DNA of 14,015 bases. Origin: LH-M37 sp032251315 (GTDB lineage: Bacteria > Pseudomonadota > Gammaproteobacteria > SZUA-229). The notes under the pieces are model-generated. The model saw nothing but the letters and a program-made list of their open reading frames with translations, was not told where the DNA came from and ran no database searches. The stretch is from NCBI GenBank assembly GCA_032251315.1, contig JAVVEE010000066.1, forward strand, positions 1 through 14,015, read 5' to 3'. Made by a program: the position numbers and the translations under genes. Below, in pieces: positions 6,159 to 13,254 of the stretch; position 1 is the first letter of the stretch, and every line of letters starts with the position of its first letter.

Positions 6159-7277
6159 ATGGAACTCTCGCCCGAAGACAATCTACGCCTCAATGTTCTG
6201 CTTGCGCAAAAGTTGCAGGCGGTGCGTATTGATGAATCGAAAATGGTTGTCTATGCGCTCACTGACAAAGGTGAGGCGAAGGTGGTTTTAAACCCGAACT
6301 GCAAGGACGAGAAATACCTGAAAGAGGTCAAGGCGTTGTTCTCCACGCATGTCATGGGCTCGCCCGGTGGCTATCCGGTGTTTTTGAAACGCTGGACGCG
6401 TATGGGGCAGGCCCGAGATGAAAGTTTGCAGCAACTGCTGTTGCTGGGTGAAGAGGAGGCGGTAGTGGCGGCTGTCTATGCACAGGGTTTGACTGATGAG
6501 CTGGCGGCGCGTGCCTGGTGGATTATGCCGACGGCAGATAATGCACGGCGCATGCTGGAGAAGGAGGCCGTGGTGCAGGGCAAAACCGGGCCGGTGCTGG
6601 CCGATTTTTTAATCGAGTTCCTGCCTTTTGAAGAACATCCGTTTGTCATGATCGAGTCGGTGCGTCTGGTCTTGCAGCCGGGCCTGATTAGCGAGGAAGA
6701 GAAGCAGAAGTTGTGGGCGAAGGCAAAAACCAAACGCAATCTTTACGTCGGCTTCATGCACGCGCTGCCGGATGACCTGCCCGCCGAGGTGGCTGCGAAT
6801 ACAGCTTTCGATTCAGTTGCCGACCGACTTCAAACCCAGATTGATAATCAAAATCCCTATGCCTTGATGCTGCGCCGAATTTTGAGTGATCGCGGCCAGG
6901 CTTTTGTGCAGACGGCTGAAGTTGCCCTGAAAAAACCCGGTGATCAGCAGGTGGTGGAGTCGTTGTTTAACGCCATCGCCATCTACTTTCATACTATACG
7001 ACCCGAAGCGTTTACTCCGTATGATATTGCAGCGATCTGCAGCGAGGCGGGAGGTTACTGTGAAGTGCCTGACGCCGAAGCACTGAAGGCAGTGCTGGCT
7101 GCGGTACCCGAGATGAAAGATAAAATCCAGGCGATGCTGACACTGTCATGCCTGAGCGTGTGTCTGCTCAACCCGGTGTTTTCACAAACCGATGCCATCG
7201 GCACCATGATGCGCAAGAAGATTCAACATATCACCGACCCGATTGTGGGGCAGTTGCATATTCTGGGTGGAAGATAA
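6159..7277 (+). CDS. DsrS-like protein (tentative), last gene of the MoxR-VWA block
   Basis: A 372-aa soluble, largely helical protein starting only 4 bases after the VWA gene stop, so almost certainly translated from the same mRNA. From memory it resembles DsrS, a cytoplasmic protein encoded at the end of the dsr (sulfur-globule oxidation) cluster of Allochromatium vinosum and implicated there in control of dsr expression. The start MELSPEDNLRLNVLL, the block LSTHVMGSPGGYPVF-like FSTHVMGSPGGYPVF (85-99), RWTRMGQARDESLQQLLLLG (102-121) and WWIMPTADNARRMLE (143-157) are the regions that prompted this. I cannot run the search that would confirm it. No catalytic motif, Cys pair or membrane segment is evident; the C-terminus (SCLSVCLLNPVFSQTDA) is moderately hydrophobic. 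If the call is right, the organism probably oxidises sulfur through reverse-acting dissimilatory sulfite reductase. Confidence 0.6.
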   Translation: MELSPEDNLRLNVLLAQKLQAVRIDESKMVVYALTDKGEAKVVLNPNCKDEKYLKEVKALFSTHVMGSPGGYPVFLKRWTRMGQARDESLQQLLLLGEEEAVVAAVYAQGLTDELAARAWWIMPTADNARRMLEKEAVVQGKTGPVLADFLIEFLPFEEHPFVMIESVRLVLQPGLISEEEKQKLWAKAKTKRNLYVGFMHALPDDLPAEVAANTAFDSVADRLQTQIDNQNPYALMLRRILSDRGQAFVQTAEVALKKPGDQQVVESLFNAIAIYFHTIRPEAFTPYDIAAICSEAGGYCEVPDAEALKAVLAAVPEMKDKIQAMLTLSCLSVCLLNPVFSQTDAIGTMMRKKIQHITDPIVGQLHILGGR

Positions 7278-7285
7278 AATCTTTC

Positions 7286-7355
7286 ACCGCAGAGACGCGG
7301 AGGCGCAGAGAAAACCTTTATTGTTTTTAACTCTGCGCCTCCGCGTCTCTGCGGT
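7286..7355. repeat. Perfect 25-bp inverted repeat, intergenic palindrome copy 1
   Basis: The arms at 7286-7310 and 7331-7355 are exact reverse complements over 25 bases, around a 20-base AT-rich loop. The arms belong to the ACCGCAGAGACGCGGAGG-type sequences that recur between genes in diverse bacteria. A decayed copy with the same loop sits at 7849-7920. Lying between convergent genes (DsrS-like and yffB), it would form a very stable hairpin in both transcripts and may stop or protect them, although no good T-run follows. Confidence 0.9.
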
Positions 7356-7366
7356 AAATAGAGTTT

Positions 7367-7714
7367 TTATTTATTAAAAGCTTCTCTGTAAATGTCTTCG
7401 CTGAAGCGAACCAGTAGCTGGTCATCAATTTCCAGCACGGGGCGTTTTATGCTGCTGGGGTTTTCCAGCATCACTTTAATGGCTGAGGCTTCGTCGATGT
7501 TGTTTTTGACGCTGTCATCCAGCTTGCGCCAGGTGGTGCCGCGCCGGTTTAGTAGAACGTCCCAGCCGAGTTTTTTGACCCACTGTTTGAGTTCTTTTTC
7601 CGGTACGCCGGATTTTTTGTAGTCGTGAAAATCATAATCGACGCCATTGGCTTCAAGCCACTTACGGGCTTTTTTCATGGTGTCGCAGTTGGAGATGCCG
7701 TATATTTTTATCAT
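7367..7714 (-). CDS. yffB: ArsC/Spx-fold thioredoxin-like protein YffB
   Basis: A 115-aa protein of the ArsC family, YffB subgroup, with a thioredoxin-like fold. The N-terminal beta-strand leads into YGISNCDTMKKARKWLE with one catalytic-type Cys (C10); the CxxC partner is absent, as in YffB proteins. RGTTWRKLDD (58-67) and SSIKRPVLEID (87-97) with the conserved R-P pair are typical, and the length matches the E. coli protein. The ArsC fold includes glutathione-dependent arsenate reductases, but arsenate reduction has not been shown for YffB and I do not claim it. Close linkage to dap genes is a known pattern (yffB next to dapE in E. coli, near dapD/dapC in Pseudomonas). Here two repeats occupy the 221 bases between it and dapD. 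The ATG at 7714 has no clear Shine-Dalgarno. Confidence 0.9.
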   Translation of the reverse strand: MIKIYGISNCDTMKKARKWLEANGVDYDFHDYKKSGVPEKELKQWVKKLGWDVLLNRRGTTWRKLDDSVKNNIDEASAIKVMLENPSSIKRPVLEIDDQLLVRFSEDIYREAFNK

Positions 7715-7749
7715 GGTGAATGATTTTTATCTTTTTATTAATCGATAAA

Positions 7750-7839
7750 CTGTCATCCCGAACGCAGAGAGGGATCTTCAACTGTTTGATGTACGGATGA
7801 ACTCATGTACAAGATTTCTCCCTATGGTCGAAATGACAG
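7750..7839. repeat. 90-bp imperfect inverted-repeat element
   Basis: Terminal arms of 28 bases (7750-7777 and 7812-7839) are complementary at 20 of 28 positions, with exact ends CTGTCAT / ATGACAG and AGGGATCT-like / AGATTTCTCCC-like inner parts. A short GTAC...GTAC pair lies in the centre (7791-7810). The arms have the look of the widely scattered TGTCAT-TTCGACC-GGAGAAATCT intergenic repeats, which I recognise from memory. It encodes nothing and is too short for a transposase. Confidence 0.75.
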
Positions 7840-7848
7840 GAAGTGTTT

Positions 7849-7920
7849 TCACTGCAGCGGCGCGGAGAAAACAAAACCTTTATTGTTTTTACCTCTGCGC
7901 CCTCTGTGTCTCTGCGGTGA
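7849..7920. repeat. Decayed intergenic palindrome, copy 2
   Basis: The right arm (about 7892-7920) and the loop with AAAACCTTTATTGTTTTTA (7874-7891 region) match copy 1 at 7286-7355 closely. The left arm starts TCACTGCAG but has lost roughly ten bases before GGCGCGGAG, so the hairpin is now imperfect. Conservation of the loop shows that the two are copies of one element rather than chance palindromes. Confidence 0.8.
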
Positions 7921-7935
7921 ATAATTTTTTATCTT

Positions 7936-8760
7936 TTAATCAATATCTCTAAGCAGTTCGTTCAGGCCGACTTTGCCACGGGTTTTTGCGTCGACCTGTT
8001 TTACGATGACGGCGCAGTAAAGACTGTATGTGCCGTCTTTGGAGGGCAGGTTGCCGGAGACGACGACGGAGCCGGCAGGGATGCGGCCATAGGTGATTTC
8101 ACCGGTCATGCGGTTGAAGATTTTGGTACTCTGGCCGAGGTAGACGCCCATGGAGATGACCGAGCCTTCTTCGACGATGACGCCTTCGACGACTTCGGAG
8201 CGAGCGCCGATGAAGCAGTTGTCTTCGATGATGGTGGGTGCGGCCTGCAGGGGTTCGAGTACGCCGCCGATGCCGACGCCGCCTGAAAGATGCACGTTTT
8301 TACCGATCTGCGCGCATGAACCGACGGTGGCCCAGGTGTCGACCATGGTGCCGGTGTCGACGTAGGCGCCGATGTTTACGTAGGAAGGCATCAGCACTAC
8401 GCTGGGCGCGATGTAGGAGCCGATGCGGGCGGTGGCCGGGGGCACGACGCGTACGCCTGATTCACGGAAATCGCGGATGTTGTGGTTGGCGAATTTGGAA
8501 TCCACTTTGTCGTAGTAGTTGGTGAAACCGCCCTTGATGAATTCGTTATCGTTGATGCGGAAGGAAAGCAGCACGGCTTTTTTCAGCCATTCGTTCACCA
8601 CCCAGTTACCGTCTTTCTTTTCGGCAACGCGCGCCTTGCCGGAGTCGAGCAGGTCGATGCATTCGTTGACCGCGTCGGTGACATGGGTTTCGGCATTGCG
8701 CGGGGTGATATCGGCTCTGCGTTCAAAAGCTTCTTCAATAATGTTTTGCAATTCGTTCAT
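7936..8760 (-). CDS. dapD: 2,3,4,5-tetrahydropyridine-2,6-dicarboxylate N-succinyltransferase DapD
   Basis: DapD transfers a succinyl group from succinyl-CoA to tetrahydrodipicolinate, the first committed step of the succinylase branch to meso-diaminopimelate and lysine, in the cytoplasm as a trimer. The protein is 274 aa, the usual length of the enterobacterial enzyme. The N-terminal helical domain (MNELQNIIEEAFERRADITP) is followed by the left-handed beta-helix of hexapeptide repeats (about 105-240: GSYIAPSVVLMPSYVNIGAY, IGKNVHLSGGVGIGG, and so on). YVDTGTMVDTWATVGSCAQI and IGARSEVVEGVIVEEG are hallmark segments. I chose ATG 8760 because GGAG sits six bases upstream; an in-frame TTG at 8772 would add four residues and has no better site. 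It follows dapC with a 14-base gap, so the two are probably co-transcribed. Confidence 0.97.
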   Translation of the reverse strand: MNELQNIIEEAFERRADITPRNAETHVTDAVNECIDLLDSGKARVAEKKDGNWVVNEWLKKAVLLSFRINDNEFIKGGFTNYYDKVDSKFANHNIRDFRESGVRVVPPATARIGSYIAPSVVLMPSYVNIGAYVDTGTMVDTWATVGSCAQIGKNVHLSGGVGIGGVLEPLQAAPTIIEDNCFIGARSEVVEGVIVEEGSVISMGVYLGQSTKIFNRMTGEITYGRIPAGSVVVSGNLPSKDGTYSLYCAVIVKQVDAKTRGKVGLNELLRDID

Positions 8761-8774
8761 CGGGTTCTCCAAAA

Positions 8775-9968
8775 TTATAGTGTTTCGATAAATTGTTTAA
8801 TTCGGTTGGCGGCATCAATGCACTCGTCGAGCGACGCGACCAGTGCCATGCGGATGTGCTGGCTGCCGGGATTTTGAGCATCGACCGTGCGCGATAAATA
8901 ACTGCCGGGCAATACGGTAACATTTTTCTGGTCAAACAGTCGCCGGGCAAAATCAGCATCGTCCATGTCGATATACAGCCAGAGATAAAAACCGGCCTCG
9001 GGTTTTTGCACGGCGCAAACCGGGCTGAGTATTGCCAGCACGGCGTCAAATTTCTGCTGATAAAGCCGGCGGTTTTCCACCACGTGCTCTTCATCATTCC
9101 ACGCGGCGATGCTGGCCATCTGCGTCACCGGCGACATGGCGCAGCCGTGATAGGTGCGATAGAGCAGAAAGGCTTTCATCACTTCGGCGTCACCGGCGAC
9201 AAAACCCGAGCGCATGCCTGGCAGGTTGGAGCGCTTCGATAAACTATGAAACACCACGCAGTTTTTAAAATCACCGTGGCCACTGTTTACCGCCGTCTGC
9301 AACAGGCCCGGTGGTCTGGCGCCATCAAAATAAATTTCGGAATAACATTCGTCAGAGGCGATGATGAAATCGTATTGTTTTGCTTTCTTGATCAGTTTGA
9401 CCAGCTCGGCTTCGGTAATGATCGCCCCGGTCGGATTGCCCGGCGTGCAGACATAAATCAGCTGGCAGCGCTGCCAGATCTCTTCAGGAATGGCATCAAA
9501 ATCGGGCTGATAGTTGTGCTCGCGGGTGGTGCCGTAAAAATAGGGCGTGGCACCCGCCAGCAGGGCCGCGCCTTCGTAAATCTGGTAGAACGGGTTGGGC
9601 ATCAGCACCAGCGCCTCGTCACCTCGGGCGACCACGGTCTGGGCGAAGGCGAACAATGCCTCGCGTGTGCCATTCACCGGCAGGATGTGCCGCTCGGCAT
9701 CAATCGCGTCCGCAGGCAGGTCAAAACGCTGCTGTAGCCAGCGGGCAATCGCCTGCCGCAATTCGGGCATGCCTTTGGTGAGCGGATAGCTGTTGCTCAG
9801 GGCCAGGCATTCGCGTAGGGGTTTCAAGGCAACTTCAGGCGAAGGGTGTTTGGGTTCGCCGATGGAGAGTGCGATGTGGGTTAAATCCTGAGGGGGGTTG
9901 CAACCGGCCTTCAACGCGGCCAGCTTCTCGAAGGGGTAGGGCTGTAGCTTGGAAAGGTCAGGATTCAT
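8775..9968 (-). CDS. dapC: Succinyldiaminopimelate transaminase DapC
   Basis: A fold-type I PLP aminotransferase of 397 aa that converts N-succinyl-2-amino-6-ketopimelate to N-succinyl-LL-diaminopimelate, using glutamate. Visible residues are the PLP lysine K245 in HSLSKRSNLPGMRSG, the N178 of TPGNPTG, and D206/Y209 in ASDECYSE. The N-terminal MNPDLSKLQPYPFEKLAAL and the SIGEPKHPSP motif are typical of the proteobacterial DapC group rather than of ArgD, which belongs to another class. Direct linkage to dapD confirms the role. I took the ATG at 9968; the open frame continues to 10079 but the extra 37 residues (rich in Tyr and His) do not match the family and run through the divergent promoter region. 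No strong Shine-Dalgarno is seen. dapE, the next step, is not in the window. Confidence 0.94.
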   Translation of the reverse strand: MNPDLSKLQPYPFEKLAALKAGCNPPQDLTHIALSIGEPKHPSPEVALKPLRECLALSNSYPLTKGMPELRQAIARWLQQRFDLPADAIDAERHILPVNGTREALFAFAQTVVARGDEALVLMPNPFYQIYEGAALLAGATPYFYGTTREHNYQPDFDAIPEEIWQRCQLIYVCTPGNPTGAIITEAELVKLIKKAKQYDFIIASDECYSEIYFDGARPPGLLQTAVNSGHGDFKNCVVFHSLSKRSNLPGMRSGFVAGDAEVMKAFLLYRTYHGCAMSPVTQMASIAAWNDEEHVVENRRLYQQKFDAVLAILSPVCAVQKPEAGFYLWLYIDMDDADFARRLFDQKNVTVLPGSYLSRTVDAQNPGSQHIRMALVASLDECIDAANRIKQFIETL

Positions 9969-9981
9969 AGAGGCTTGTTTA

Positions 9982-10012
9982 TTGTAATTATGATGCGATG
10001 ACGTTGTAATTA
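9982..10012. promoter_or_regulatory. Direct repeats TTGTAATTA x2 in the dapC/VOC divergent gap
   Basis: TTGTAATTA occurs at 9982-9990 and 10004-10012, start to start 22 bases, two helical turns, immediately upstream of dapC and within the 127-base divergent gap. This could be a tandem operator or AT-rich UP-type sequence. The same gap holds TATAAC near 10055 as a possible -10 for the rightward gene, without a clear -35. Confidence 0.3.
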
Positions 10013-10095
10013 AGTGGCTATAACCGAGTAAAATCTGTGCTTCGAGCGGCGCATAGTATAACCTAAAGCGCACCATCAATCAGGAGAACCGCGCC

Positions 10096-10479
10096 TTGAG
10101 CGAAAATCTGATCACCGCCATCCACCACGCCAGTTTTATCGTCGCCAATACCGAACGCGCGCTGACATTTTATTGCGGTGTGCTGGGGCTGAAGCAGGAT
10201 CACAACCGCCCTGATCTGGGTTATGCCGGCGCGTGGTTGCAGGTCGGCGACGGCCAGATTCATCTGCTCGAGCTGCCCAATCCCGATCCTGTCGACAACC
10301 GACCCGCGCATGGCGGACGTGATCGCCATCTGGCCATGACCGTCACCGATCTGGCTCAAATCCAGAGCCTGCTCGAACAGGCCGGTATCGATTTCACCCT
10401 GAGCAAATCGGGGCGACGTGCGCTGTTCTGCCGCGATTATGACGGTAACGGCATTGAGCTGATCGAAAGTGTGGCCTGA
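10096..10479 (+). CDS. VOC-superfamily (glyoxalase/dioxygenase-fold) protein
   Basis: A 127-aa single-module protein of the vicinal oxygen chelate superfamily, made of two beta-alpha-beta-beta-beta units. Candidate metal ligands are placed as in glyoxalase I: H11 in IHHASFIV, E59 in QIHLLEL, H78 in GRDRHLAMTV and E121 in GNGIELIE. ALTFYCGVLGLKQ is the standard first-helix motif. The substrate cannot be told from sequence: glyoxalase, fosfomycin- or bleomycin-type binding and dioxygenase functions share the fold. The start is a TTG with AGGAG nine bases upstream; no ATG gives a complete first beta-strand. It is divergent from dapC and stands 84 bases before rhlE in the same direction, so it may or may not share that transcript. 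Confidence 0.88.
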   Translation: MSENLITAIHHASFIVANTERALTFYCGVLGLKQDHNRPDLGYAGAWLQVGDGQIHLLELPNPDPVDNRPAHGGRDRHLAMTVTDLAQIQSLLEQAGIDFTLSKSGRRALFCRDYDGNGIELIESVA

Positions 10480-10563
10480 GTGTGGAGCGCTGAAGTTAAA
10501 AAATGCGTTTCCACATATGTGCTTGCCAACATGCGACTAGATAACTTCCTCTGAGATAATTTT

Positions 10564-11871
10564 ATGAGTTTTGCTTCCCTGGGCCTGTCCGCCCCCATTG
10601 TCGAAGTTGTCGCCGCGCAGGGCTACAAAACGCCCACGCCTGTGCAGCTTCAGGCTATCCCGGCCATCATCAAGGGTCGCGATGTGATGGCGGCGGCACA
10701 GACCGGCACCGGTAAAACCGCGGGCTTCACCCTGCCCATACTGGAAAATCTCAGCAAAGGCCGGAGTGCTCAGGCCAATCAGGTGCGCGCGCTTATCCTG
10801 ACGCCGACCCGTGAGCTGGCCGCGCAGGTCGGTGACAGCGTGGCCACCTACGGCAAAAACTTGCCGCTGTGTTCCGCCGTGGTTTATGGCGGGGTGAAAA
10901 TAAATCCGCAGATGATGAAATTGCGCCGCGGCGTTGATGTGCTGGTGGCGACGCCGGGGCGTCTGCTGGATCTGCACAGCCAGAATGCGGTGAAGTTCGA
11001 CCAGCTGGAAGTGCTGGTGCTGGACGAAGCTGACCGCATGCTGGATATGGGGTTTAGCGACGAGCTCAAAAAAATTCTGACACTGTTGTCGCGCCGGCGT
11101 CAGAACCTGATGTTCTCCGCCACCTTTTCCGACGAGATTCGAAAACTGGCCAAAAGCATCGTACACAACCCCGTTGAAATTTCGGTCAACCCGCGCAACA
11201 CCACCGCCACCACGGTCGAGCAGTGGCTGACTCCGGTGGATAAAAAGAAAAAACCGGCGCTGCTCACGCAGCTCATCAAAGACAATAACTGGCAGCAGGT
11301 GCTGGTGTTCGTTAGAACCAAAAACGGCGCCGACCGCCTGACCCGCCATCTGGAAAGCGAAAGCATTAACGCCGCCGCCATTCACGGCGACAAAAGCCAG
11401 GGTGCACGTACCCAGGCACTGGCCGAATTCAAAAAGGGCGCGATCCGGGTATTAGTCGCCACCGACCTTGCCGCGCGCGGTTTAGATATTGACCAGCTGC
11501 CGCAGGTAGTCAATTTCGATCTGCCCGACGTCGCCAACGATTACATACACCGCATCGGCCGCACCGGTCGCGCCGGTGCCAGAGGCCGGGCGATCTCGCT
11601 GGTCTGCGCCGATGAAATCGATCAGCTCAAAGCGATCGAACGCCTGATCAAAAAGCTATTAACGCGCAAACTGATCGACGGTTTTGAACCACTGCACGAT
11701 GTCCCGCCCTCGAGCCTGGACACCCGTCCCATCAAGCCCAAAAAACCAAAGAAACCCAAACAGGCGAAAACAGCGCGCGGCGAAGGGCAGAGCGCCGCTG
11801 CAAAAATGCAGAGCTCTAAATCCAAACCCAGAAGCCGTAAGCTACCGGGTGTGAAAAAGCGACAGAGATAA
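10564..11871 (+). CDS. rhlE: DEAD-box ATP-dependent RNA helicase RhlE
   Basis: A 435-aa DEAD-box helicase that unwinds short RNA duplexes in ribosome assembly and RNA turnover. All core motifs are present: upstream F3 and Q motif TPVQ (25-28), motif I AQTGTGKT (45-52), Ia PTRELA (81-86), Ib TPGR (130-133), II DEAD (154-157), III SAT (185-187), V ATDLAARGLDI and VI HRIGRTGRAG. The FASLGLSAPIVEVVAAQGY start and the absence of a DbpA- or CsdA-type RNA-binding domain point to the RhlE subgroup. The last 65 residues form a Lys/Arg/Ser-rich tail (KPKKPKKPKQAKTARG and following), expected for RNA contact. The ATG at 10564 agrees with the family start; the ribosome binding site is weak. It ends 35 bases before a REP-like pair, beyond which the accessory region begins. 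Confidence 0.96.
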   Translation: MSFASLGLSAPIVEVVAAQGYKTPTPVQLQAIPAIIKGRDVMAAAQTGTGKTAGFTLPILENLSKGRSAQANQVRALILTPTRELAAQVGDSVATYGKNLPLCSAVVYGGVKINPQMMKLRRGVDVLVATPGRLLDLHSQNAVKFDQLEVLVLDEADRMLDMGFSDELKKILTLLSRRRQNLMFSATFSDEIRKLAKSIVHNPVEISVNPRNTTATTVEQWLTPVDKKKKPALLTQLIKDNNWQQVLVFVRTKNGADRLTRHLESESINAAAIHGDKSQGARTQALAEFKKGAIRVLVATDLAARGLDIDQLPQVVNFDLPDVANDYIHRIGRTGRAGARGRAISLVCADEIDQLKAIERLIKKLLTRKLIDGFEPLHDVPPSSLDTRPIKPKKPKKPKQAKTARGEGQSAAAKMQSSKSKPRSRKLPGVKKRQR

Positions 11872-11906
11872 AAATTTGTCTACGGTGCATGTATTTAAAT
11901 GCACTT

Positions 11907-11966
11907 GTAGGTCGGCAAGCCTTTGCCGACATGATCTAAAACGTCGGGAAAGGCTTCCCGACCTAC
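11907..11966. repeat. Paired REP-like element (two hairpins in inverted orientation)
   Basis: The arms GTAGGTCGGCAAGCCTTTGC... (11907-11930) and its inverted partner (11943-11966) match at 22 of 24 positions. Each arm also folds alone: GTCGGCAA-GCCT-TTGCCGAC and GTCGGGAA-AGGC-TTCCCGAC. The two differences between arms are a compensating C-G to G-C pair within the small hairpin. It sits between the convergent rhlE and the hipA remnant. A single arm recurs at 77-100. A further dyad, GTGCAT...ATGCAC, lies just before it at 11885-11904. Confidence 0.85.
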
Positions 11967-11972
11967 GAGTGA

Positions 11973-12941
11973 TTAAGACAAAGCCAAACGATGATCTCTG
12001 CTAATGGCTTCGATTTTGTTCCGGCTTACGCCTGCTTCGTCGGCAAATGTTGGCCACTGTTCGACCGCCGTCATCACTTCCTGAATGACCGCTTCGGGGT
12101 TTTTAATGTCGTTGTTTTCGGCAACTGCGATCAGATCCTGTCGGCTGAAGTGATCGCGTTTGCCGTTAATCGACATCTGGTGAGTTTGTGTCCAGCCTTC
12201 GCCCGGTTTATAGGAGTGCGTCACATCGAAAGCCGGGGAGAGTGACCATTCGCCCTGTGGGTTCATCAGAAAGGCGATGTTTTTGGTGTGATCATCCTGG
12301 TTGCGTGCGATGACGTTGAACACCATGCGCCTGTATTGTTGCAGCTGTTCTTTTCTGGAAAGTTTCAGCTTGCGCATGGTCATCAGGGCCTGTTCGTAAC
12401 CGTAGCCGCCGGCCATATTGAAATCATAATGCTGGATGGCGCACAGCGATTGCATGTGTAGTTTGTTGCCGGCGACACGGTCAAAGCGTCGCGTCATAAA
12501 ATGTGCGCGGCCATTTTCTTCCAGCAAGCGGCTTGCCGACATGGTGATGCCTGCGGCCAGCGCCATGATGGCGGGCCTGAATTCCAGCGCCCCCATCGCA
12601 CGAAAACCGGTGTAACACAGGTGCTCGATAATCGAAAAATCCTCCGGGCTTCGACCTTGCCGCGCAAGCCAGGCATCAATAATGGCCTGACCAAATTTAT
12701 CGGCCAGGACGTCGGCCAGCAAACCGGGCAGGCGTTTAAACGTCTCCCGCTTGAGCGCAGGAAAACTGTGTAATACATGGCCACGGCGAGCCGCTTCCAG
12801 CGGCATTGTCAGCGGCGCGACATCCAGACCGAGCTTGAGAAAGCCGGTGTCATATTCGAATACACCAACACCCGAATCATTGAGCGCGACCGCACCAACC
12901 CGGTGGCCCCAGAGTCAAACCTCAGCAACCTTCACCGTCAT
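11973..12941 (-). pseudogene. hipA: HipA-family Ser/Thr kinase toxin, disrupted
   Basis: This is a HipA-type kinase (type II toxin-antitoxin toxin). Reading from the ATG at 12941 gives MTVKVAEV, then TGA at 12917-12915, then LWGHRVGAVALNDSGVGVFE and the rest of the HipA N-domain in the same frame, so codon 9 is a nonsense codon where homologues usually have Arg. The open part from 12806 (277 aa) shows PGLLADVLADKFGQAIIDAW, then GALEFRPA joined near 12571 directly to a segment homologous to MALAAGITMSASRLLEENGR. In intact relatives I expect roughly 120-130 residues between these, including the Gly/Ser phosphate loop and the ATP-binding Lys. The catalytic region ARNQDDHTKN and SPAFDV survive. 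Its start overlaps the hipB-like stop by ATGA. It is most likely an inactive relic; the in-frame nature of the deletion means that a shortened protein from 12806 cannot be excluded. Confidence 0.85.
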
Positions 12942-13227
12942 GACTCTTTATCTTTACGCCGTGTACCGGACGCCCGCTCGCGTTGACCGGAAATTTTTCT
13001 GTTGGTATCCGCCATCTTTATCGGGCTAATGGAAACAGGCGGAATAAACCGATCCAGCTGATCCAGCGCCCCCAGCTCACGCAGAACGGCGACCAAGGTT
13101 GAAAGTTTGCCTCTACCAGTCTTTGGCGGCACACCTTTCCTGCAATGGTTGCTGATTCCGCCCATCCTGCTGGGTTTGATACGTTTGCTGAAGCCTGTGC
13201 AGTAGGATCTTCCCGGGCGGTGTGCAT
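12938..13227 (-). pseudogene. hipB: HipB-like Xre antitoxin, frame-broken
   Basis: Pieces of a HipB-type helix-turn-helix antitoxin lie in more than one frame. From the ATG at 13227 the frame reads MHTAREDPTAQAS; another frame continues FSKRIKPSRM (near 13190), a third gives RNQQPLQERC (near 13155), and the second returns with GVPPKT and TGRGKLSTLVAVLRELGALD to the stop at 12938. The C-terminal part, ending QRERASGTRRKDKES, resembles the tail of HipB-like partners of this HipA clade. The HTH recognition helix appears shortened between PPKT and GRGK. Stop and hipA start overlap as ATGA, the usual hipBA coupling. At least two indels are implied; sequencing error is the alternative, but the damaged hipA alongside favours real decay. 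Confidence 0.65.
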
Positions 13228-13254
13228 TTTTCGCGCCGCTCCAGTCAGCCAATA

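Noticed and set aside
8761..8772. TTG start for dapD four codons upstream
   Set aside because: The GGAG that would be the ribosome binding site lies inside those codons, and ATG 8760 gives the standard 274-aa length.
9246..9737. 163-aa plus-strand frame inside dapC
   Set aside because: It is a shadow of dapC, which shows PLP-enzyme motifs throughout this span.
10537..11385. 282-aa open frame opposite rhlE
   Set aside because: It mirrors rhlE codon structure and has a His/Gln-rich composition typical of antisense frames; rhlE is unambiguous.
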